A DNA stretch of 64,000 nt from Mytilus edulis (taxonomy: Eukaryota; Mollusca; Bivalvia; Mytilida; Mytilidae). The notes under the pieces are model-generated. The model did not search any database, was not told the origin of the DNA, and worked only from the letters and a program-made list of their open reading frames with translations. Position 1 is the first letter of the stretch. Each line of letters begins with the position of its first letter. Positions 56,220 through 64,000 of this stretch are shown here, one piece after another. The translations under genes and the position numbers were made by a program. The stretch lies in the NCBI RefSeq assembly GCF_963676685.1, contig NC_092350.1:42193373-42257372 (forward strand), given 5' to 3'.

Positions 56220-58998
56220 CAGTGTTCTCCCCAGGCCGTTTTAGCCGTGACGCTATATTTTTTCCCTGTGATGCTATAATAATTTCCGCGACGCTATAAT
56301 TATTTTCAAGATGCTATTTTTTTACTTGTTTCAATATCGTAAAACCATGTCCTAAATTTTGAACTTTAATCTGATTCCCGATTACGATCATAAAAAATAT
56401 ATCACCTTTAATTGTAATCCCTTCAAGTCGGACAATAGAGGCAATTAAGAGTGATAAAATAGGTGTTAATTGCCCTTTGGTTGATAACTGTTTGGATTTG
56501 AATACCCCAAGCTAACACTTGTGACATAACTAATACCACGTGATCTGCAATCGGCAATTTCGACATGGAAAAAATGCAATCACAAAATCATAAAACAATT
56601 CGAAATCTACGTTTTTTATTACGGAATTTCAAAGATTGAAACGATTTTTCTCTTTAAAAAACTTTAAAAAGAGGTTTGGTCGTTTATTTTTGCAACTTTC
56701 CAAATTATATACTTTCTTTCTTTTCCGGTACTACTTGTCTATCGAGAGCGAAAATTTTGATTTTGAGCTAAATAAGTTTAATACTTCTTTAGAAAGTAAT
56801 CATAATTGGCTTTAGTTTATGTTTAATCTATTTAATGCATTAAAAGCGTCATATTTATTCCCAATCTCTTGTCAAACATTGTTTATTTTCGGACTCATTC
56901 TCGTGAATTTTTCTTCGACTGCCATTGCACATTGTTGTGTAAACTACGGATCGGAACCGGACCAGATATGACAAAAATCCGCATTTTCACGATAATTACT
57001 TCAGATGCACAAATGGCACAGAAAAAAAGTACCAATAAAGAAAACTACACATTAACAGACTATTTGTAATTAGATAACTTTGTTAAAAATATACCGTATT
57101 CTAATAAAACGCTCCCGGGGCGAAGACGATTTTCAAAAGGGTGGCGTCAATTAGAGAAACGAATTTCGTACCTTACTTCATTGACCTTTACCTGAATTTT
57201 GTTGAAACAGACTATAGTAACATACTTGTGTTTCTTATTGTCTCCATAATCTCTAAATAGCGTTTATCGGTAATGTGACCTCATCAAATAATTTGTTAAA
57301 ATTTTCAAATGAACAAGCGTGCAATAACAATAACATTTGATGTATAAATTTATTCAATATTAGTTTAGAAATGCATGCCTGTTTATAACGTTGAACTTTA
57401 ATAGCGTACTGTGTAACTGACAGATCTATTTTTGGAACTTGTACACACTGTGTTGTATTATCGGAGTGGATTAAAACATGGGCATTATTGATTTTTCGTT
57501 TCATGTTTCTGAGTCGATGGCTTTGCAATATTGTTATGTGTAAGTTTCAATTTTATTTTTTTAACTACAAGTCAAAATGGGGGAGTTTATTAGAAGTCAA
57601 AAGTTCTGAACGCACGATTTTCGGTAGGGGGGCGTTAATTAGATAGTGTTTCCTGCAGCTTTTAAAAAGGGCAGGGTAATTGTTAGCTCAGAGGGCACAT
57701 TAAGCGCGATGGACAACAATTTTAGGGCACTTAACATAAACAGGCAATTTCTATAAAATGGATTCATTTAAAACATACTAGTTTAATACTATAAAAAGGA
57801 CATATACATCTGTAATCAATCATTAAAACAAATTGTTAAACAAGAAAAAGTGTTTAAAACATATATATATGAAATATTTAAAACAATAAACACAATTAAA
57901 AACAAAATCAGTTCTTTAAAAACAAGAAAGCACTATGTCATATACATGTATATAAAAATATTGCTTTGGTCATATCAATTGTCATTGACAAATCCTCCTT
58001 TTTTCCCCTAAAAACAGGTTGACACATTCCCTGATATCCAGGGTCATTTTTAGTAACCAAAATTTATTAAATTACAAAAAAAAATAACTTTACAAATTAA
58101 CCCCTTTCCCTCTACACCCTTTTCCAAATTAAATTAATATAGATACAACAAGTTTTACTACTTTCATGGCACTACCATATCAGCTGTTTATTTCAAATGT
58201 CTATAAATAGCCAGACATAGTTGTCTGTTACTTAGGTGTTTTCCTAAGTATTTTTCCTGCCTAAAATGATCATGTGACATGTTTGTAAACAAAAGAAAAC
58301 ATTTGATCAAGGAATTCATTTATTTTCTGGATTATTCTGCTTTTTATAATTTAGTTTGGATTTTTATTCATTTCATTTAAGGTACAGTCAAGCATTTGTA
58401 TTTAAAAAATAGTCTGCAAAGAATTTTTACTTTTCAATTTGACAAATGTCTCATGATCGCCGTTCATTGGCTTGTTCAACCATGCAAACAATGTAAATTA
58501 TGTAAATTAGAAATCTATCAGCTTTAAAAAAAAATTATCTAAGCATCACATCGATGTTTTTTAATTAATCTTCTATGCAAAACGATGTTTCTGGGACTTG
58601 GGGGATACAATCAGGACCCGTGATTAGTATCTGTATTCACTATTCAATCTATTGCAGTTTGCTAATCAGCTGATTACGAAATCGATTACAAAATGGCGAC
58701 CTAGTGAACTTTTGTTTTGAAGGGAAATAACTCGAGCGGTATTCATAAAATATGTCTTTCAGTATCGGTTGTTAATTACGACGATAAGGCATGGCGTCAG
58801 GAATTTCGACAAAATTAGGGCAGGGCGCTAATTTTTTTTCCCAAAAAGGGCAGGGCGTCGAGAAATCGCGGCAGGGCGCCATTACACGCCATTACACGCC
58901 AAAACCACCTGTAGGAAACACTAATTAGAAGGGGGCTTTAAATAGAATAAATACAGTATATCATTTTGATGTAAGGATTAGAAACAACTGGGACTAAT

Positions 58999-59699
58999 AG
59001 ACAACTTTCGAGTTCGATGCATTGCCGTCAAAAACTCTGGTTTTAGTGAACGTCATTTGTGCGTTTAGGGGCGTCGTCACTTCCGTTTCAATGTTGAGCG
59101 AGTGGTTGGAAAACTATAATTCTATATTGTACGAATTATTCAGCCAAATTAAATTCTCAAAATTGACAATCAGCACTGCTGTCATTAGGGAATTGTCATT
59201 AAGTACCTACAGAATAACCATTTTTATGCCCCACCTACGATAGTAGAGGGGCATTATGTTTTCTGGTCTGTGCGTCCGTTCGTCCGTCTGTCCCGCTCCA
59301 GGTTAAAGTTTTTGGTCAAGGTAGTTTTTGATGAAGTTGAAGTCCAATCGACTTCAAACTTAGTACACATGTTCCCTATGATATGATCTTTCTAATCGAC
59401 TTCAAACTTAGTACACATGTTCCCTAGGATATGATCTTTCTAATTTTAATGCCAAATTAGAGTTTTTACCCCAATTTCACGGTCCACTGAACATGGAAAA
59501 TGATAGTGCGAGTGGGGCATTCGTGTACTGAGGACACATTCTTGTTTCTAGTTTATCCTGCACAACGACGATCACTAAGACGCTTGATGAACGTAAATAG
59601 TGCAGGGATACAGGCGATCCCTCTATCTGGTAAATGACGTCATAAAGGCGCGCATAATTGACGAGTTTTTGCCGTTGACGGATGAACTCGAAAGTGGTC
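58999..59699. mobile_element. 0.7 kb TIR element with ACTTTCGAGTTC ends
   Basis: AGACAACTTTCGAGTTCGAT plus GCCGTCAAAAACTC on the left pairs with GAGTTTTTGCCGTTGACGG plus GAACTCGAAAGTGGTCT on the right. The CCCCACCTACGATAG repeat at 59226-59546 is nested within it. It itself lies within the hAT-like ends, so three layers are visible. Confidence 0.7.
59226..59546 (+). repeat. CCCCACCTACGATAGTAG repeat, forward copy
   Basis: It runs from ATGCCCCACCTACGATAGTA to GAGGACACATTCTTGTTTC. A block of about 50 bases with CGACTTCAAACTTAGTACAC is duplicated in tandem inside. Confidence 0.85.
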
Positions 59700-59945
59700 T
59701 ATTCATTGAGTACCATATCATAAAACAATGAATTTCATAGACATGATAAAAAAAACCAAAAAAACTGTATTTTCATTGTTATAGTTTTATTGTATTCTCA
59801 GTTATGAATTTAACAATATAAGCATATAAATATATATAACATAAAGAAATAGAGTATCGCGGCGCCGCGACAAATGACATTGAAAAAAATACAGTTATTT
59901 TTTTACGCCAAATATGATGCTATCCAAAATTTCTGGGGAGAACAC

Positions 59946-61160
59946 TGGTAATATTTCTATTGAACTGATGAAATGACAACATTAGTTAAGGATGATCCTA
60001 ATTATAATACATGTTCACCTATCTTTAGTTGTTTTTATTCATCAGCCAGATGGAGCTTTAACCCTCTTGCTGCTGGATGTGTCCACACCAGGGCTTCCAA
60101 AACGGTCATATATTCCGGTCATTTGTATAATGTCCGGTGAAAGTCTGGCTGGGCAAAGCATGAAACGCATATACTTTTTAGTTTTCAAGGCTTTTTCGGT
60201 CATTTTTGGAAAGTTTGCTATAGCTTGCTATTGCTACTTTCCTTAGGCGTCGGCCTCAACTTCCGGTGAGACAGACTATCCCAATGTTCTGCTCCAAGAT
60301 AATGTAGTACTAGTGTTCGACTTACGATTCTTGGATACTTTGAGTTGCTACTCTTTTGAAAAGATTACAGCTTGAATAAAAAAGGAATGAATGTTCAACG
60401 ACAATTCAGATGAATTTAGCTTCATATTGAAAATAAGTATCACAAACACTACTTTGCGGATCGGCCATTGGCTGAAGAGAAAATCAAAGAAATCTACGCG
60501 AGACAGCGTTTCATTCATGAATATTTCATGAATGAACATTTTCCCTCACTAATTTTTACTATGCACGATATTTACAACTGTTTATTATTGAATAAGTAAA
60601 AGCCCGAGTGCATCGAAAGAGTCCGGTATGCGAGAACAAGTTGATATTTGACAAAATTGTCGGATAATTGACAAGTGATAATGGTTTGATTTATTTTAAC
60701 AATACACAGGTGATAGAATATAAAATAATCGATAATTATATGGCTTATGTCTCACGCCAAGGACGATTAAAGGTAAATACCCGCTTATAGATATAAATAA
60801 AAAAGTGCATTGTTTTTGTCAAACCGACATCGATCTGAAAGTTTTGATGCCAAAAATCATTTGAAAACTTTTAATTCGTTAAGTACTAGCTGTTTCACAT
60901 TCCAATGTGGATATAAGGACCTTCACTCGTTCAGCATGTTCAAGTGGATCAAACTGACATTGACAGAAAAAACATTGTCTTAATGACAATTAGTATCATA
61001 GCATCCGTATAATTCAAAAGCAACTGAGTCATCAACTACTTCTAAGAATATTATAGTTCAGTGTATCAAGACCGAGATCAAGCTAAAGACAAGTGCTGTA
61101 GAAATTATTAAAATGATTTAATAACATTTGTCCATGTACTAGCAAAATGACTTTCTTAGT
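59946..61160. other. AT-rich stretch, no gene seen
   Basis: An open frame of 84 codons at 59992-60246 (+) has no recognisable family and looks like noise. A block at 60040-60300 (CTCTTGCTGCTGGATGTGTC, TATTCCGGTCATTTG) may be a repeat fragment. Confidence 0.35.
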
Positions 61161-61494
61161 GCTTAACAATGCAGTGGCGGATCCAGAACTTTTTATCCTC
61201 ACTTTATTCCTGGGGCAGTATGATTTTTTAAGATTGACCTATAATTAATAATGTGTCCCACAGAGGCAATGGTTAAATAAATGGCTTAAAACAAAAATCT
61301 CAAATGTCATTGCCTAAATGGCAATTACGCAGCAGCAACTAAAATGTGTTACAGGGTTATAAGCACCTCAGATCAACATTGTATGAATCTAGTGTATATA
61401 AACTTTTTTATTCCTGAGGTCATACTACTATTGTTATGCCCCCACCATATTGAGTTTTATCCTTGTTTTTTTCTGTAAGTATGTACGTCCCTTA

Positions 61495-61556
61495 CTTGTA
61501 CGTACGTCCCTTACTTGTACGTACGTCCCTTACTTGTACATACGTCCATACATCAC
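61495..61556 (+). repeat. 18-base tandem repeat, about three copies
   Basis: ACGTCCCTTACTTGTACGT occurs three times in a row, after GTACGTCCCTTACTTG at about 61482, and ends in ACATACGTCC. It lies in a diverged dispersed repeat beginning TTATGCCCCCACCATATTG (about 61435). A GTGGCGGATCCAGAAC end lies near 61173. Confidence 0.8.
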
Positions 61557-61730
61557 AAAATTGATTTCTGTTCTCTTACTTTAGTTTGCCTGAACCAAAT
61601 TTTATGAAACTTATACGCAACCACAAAACACAAGTCAAGTTTGAATTTGTCGGCGTCACTTTTACCATTCTAGATGTAAAGGGGTGAAATTTTCAGTATA
61701 CCCTATCAAGTATATATACCTTTATATATA

Positions 61731-62922
61731 AGGCTTAAATTAAAATATTGTTTGTTTGCCCTTTACCGACCGACCCTATAAATTCGTTCCGCCTGAAAAT
61801 CTTTTATTTATGTTTACCAGCAAGATTTTATTTTATTTTATTTTTTGTTCCTACCAAAAATCTTATATTTGTATTTCCCGCTCAAAACTTTTTTACCGGA
61901 ATTCTCAAGTTTTATCTTTCCTGTATAAGGTCTAGTCCGTTTGGTATCACATGGAGTTTCAAAGCATTTGTTTAAAATCGATGTTGAAAGCTTTGAAATC
62001 ATGATTTAACGAACGTTACTCTGTGTCTTTATACATGAAGAGCAGGGTTCATTCAAAAAAAGTTCGTCCAATACTAAATTATCAACGAGTGTACAAAATA
62101 TTTTGTAAACAGACTTTGTATCCTATGTAGGGATGGCCTTTGGTGGTCCGTAGATTAGGATGATTATGTTAATGATGCCTTCGACCAGCATTGATATATT
62201 CTGATTTATATCTGACATGAACCAAAGGTCTGTAAAGGGGAGAATATTTGGCAATAAAATCGCCAAGTTTTTCCATACAGATCATTTATAAATGCGGTGT
62301 AAAATACGTGACAATTGAGTTTCAAGTCTTGTAGCATTTTTATTGGAAACACAGGCACACACAAAAATTTAAACACTCTAGGGACTTTTTCTACTAGTAA
62401 TGTACAATGTATTTCTGCCCGGACATATTTTACCAGAACAAAATTATCTCTTACCTGCTTACAGAAAAACTTTAGGTTTGAACCTTGAAGTAAGCGTTCA
62501 AGGTACATAGAACTATTAGTGCAAGTTAAAATTCTTAAAAATTCCAGGTATGTTAACGTTTAAAATATGCCGCACAGCCCTATATTTTGAAATTTGAAAA
62601 AAATTGTAGTGCATATGAATTAACTTCACATTCTACATGATATTTTTTTCTTCAAAACTTGGGACTATTATACTAATAGTCCTAGAAACTTATTAGCAAA
62701 AGCATACTGAAACAAAAGCAATACAGACAAAAATGACATCATGCAGATTTTGTATCTATAAAATAAAATATTATACCTACCTGCCTACCCATGACAAAAA
62801 ATGTACCGAGCTAAGTTATTTTTTGGGAAAGAAAAATAAAATATTTTACCTACCTACCTACCCTGTTTCAAAACATAGGGTTGGAAAAGGGCAAACAAAC
62901 AATATTTTAATTTAGGCCTAAA
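61731..62922. mobile_element. 1.2 kb TIR element with TTTGTTTGCCC ends
   Basis: GGCTTAAATTAAAATATTG plus TTTGTTTGCCCTTT on the left is mirrored by AAAGGGCAAACAAAC plus AATATTTTAATTTAGGCC on the right. Just inside, both sides carry CTACC-type sequences (CCTACCAAAAATC; CCTACCTACCTACCC). No transposase is visible. Confidence 0.8.
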
Positions 62923-62971
62923 ACATAAACATAAAAACGGTCTTTAGATTTAGAAGTATAGATATATAAGA

Positions 62972-63952
62972 ATGTGTCCCCAGTACACGCATGCCCCATC
63001 TGCACTATCATTTTCTATGTTCAGTGGACAGTGAAAATGGAGTAAAAACTCTAATTTGGCATTAAAATTAGAAAGATTATACCATAGGGAACAACTATAA
63101 TACTAAAATGACGAGGTCCAATTTATCAGCCGTCATGGGGTAAAAACGACAAATCAAAGAATTCAATTTTATATATATCCAATATAGGACAATGGTATTG
63201 ATTAAAAATTAACAGCACTCTTCCACATAATTAATATTCACCTGTTACCTATATATTACCTTATTGGTAGGTTTCTCATCTGACAGGCGCACCACCAAAC
63301 AGTGTATTTCGGATTTTGCCATGTACACAGGGTTGACACTACTAAATTCAATCATTGTCAAATTGTTCCCTATTGTAGTATTTTAAGCAGTAAGACTTTC
63401 TAAGATGACAATACGAGTACTAAAAATCTGGACTTAAAATAAGGCGTATAGGTACAGTTTTCAATTTGTTAGCGGGCATGACATAAAACAGCGAATCAAA
63501 GAATTCAACTTTATTTATAACTAAATTAATAAATATAGGACAATGCTGTTGATTAAAAAATACTCCATTCCAGGACCTTTTGTTTTCAATTAATATTACC
63601 AATAATTGATAAGTTCCTGGTCGACGGGTTCAAACAGACAGATTTTGAAAGCAGAGAACACTGCATCTTATAATCGGCATGACTTTATCAGATGGCAATC
63701 CCAATACTAAAATAAGGCGTAGGCATAGTTATATACTTTAATTCAGTCACAGACCCGCGATATCACGGGTGTGTTCTAGTGTGTACTAAGTTTCAAATTG
63801 ATTGGACTTCAACTTCATCAAAAGCTACCTTGACCAAAAACTTTAACCTGAATGGGACAGACGAACGGACGGAAGGACGGACGGACGGAAGGACGGACGG
63901 ACGAAGGGACGCACGGACCAGAAAACATAATGCCCATAAATGGGGCATAAAA
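62972..63952 (-). repeat. CCCCACCTACGATAG repeat, reverse copy split by an insertion
   Basis: The two parts are 62972-63095 (GAATGTGTCCCCAGTACACG, ATTTTCTATGTTCAGTGGAC) and 63770-63952 (ACTAAGTTTCAAATTGATTG, a GGACGGAC/GGAAGGAC run, GACCAGAAAACATAATGCCC). Between them is about 670 bases of another repeat containing TCTCATCTGACAGGCGCACC. In that repeat, a block with AATCAAAGAATTCAA and TATAGGACAATG occurs twice (about 63152 and 63494). Confidence 0.75.
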
Positions 63953-64000
63953 AGTGATTTTTGTTTTTGGAAATTGCTGGCGAGACAATGGTCTAGTTTA

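Larger units (their letters stand above)
56220..59945. mobile_element. hAT-like element remnant with CAGTGTTCTCCCCAG ends
   Basis: CAGTGTTCTCCCCAG (56220) and CTGGGGAGAACACTG (about 59932-59946) are perfect inverted ends in the style of hAT transposons. The flanks GTAGTAAT and GTAATATT are only a poor 8-base duplication. A frame at 56869-57069 ends AQMAQKKSTNKENYTLTDYL, which recalls the short N-terminal leader of some hAT transposases, but nothing continues it. Inside lie other elements: a pair of ends near 57091 (TACCGTATTCTAATAAAACG) and near 58925-58960 (TAGAATAAATACAGTATA), and the element at 58999. The block CAGGGCG recurs at 57672, 58820 and 58850, and GCCATTACAC is doubled near 58878. 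Confidence 0.6.

Overview
The window is AT-rich nuclear DNA from an animal, most likely a mytilid mussel (Mytilus or a close relative). Genes are split into short exons with GT..AG introns. They lie far apart in a dense layer of dispersed repeats that I recognise from mussel and other bivalve genomes, such as the family opening GATGTGGTRTGAGTGCCAAT and the family opening CCCCACCTACGATAGTAG. There is no bacterial gene organisation, CRISPR array or operon. A run of 100 N at 31371-31470 marks an assembly gap.

Layout: 1-4530 is a near-perfect tandem duplication of a 2.24 kb unit. 5784-21962 (+) is a nine-exon 17-beta-hydroxysteroid dehydrogenase 14 gene (short-chain dehydrogenase, 272 aa); its introns hold several nested transposons, including a foldback element with 1.1 kb arms. 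25339-27028 (-) holds the last two exons of a macrophage migration inhibitory factor (MIF) like gene; its first exon was not found. 27.1-34 kb is repeat-rich. 34210-38777 (+) and 41251-43346 (-) are two convergent two-exon genes for divergent E2 conjugating enzymes of the UBE2M/UBC12 (NEDD8-type) group, with identical intron positions. The first ends in a basic nuclear-signal-like tail; the second carries a long acidic linker and a C-terminal hydrophobic tail anchor. 44908-52384 (-) is a four-exon gene for an unrecognised 365 aa protein. 55537-55585 (+) may be the first coding exon of a gene that continues past the window. 56-64 kb is mostly degraded DNA transposons.

The most interesting biology is the E2 pair. 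Both proteins keep the HPN motif and the catalytic cysteine, but with 6-8 extra residues between them, and they differ in a way that predicts different cell compartments (nucleus versus membrane). The MIF-like gene keeps the MIF fold and intron positions but has lost known catalytic or redox residues. None of the genes obviously works with its neighbours as a pathway. Exon boundaries were worked out by hand from splice signals, phase and similarity to remembered family sequences, so single-base errors are possible.
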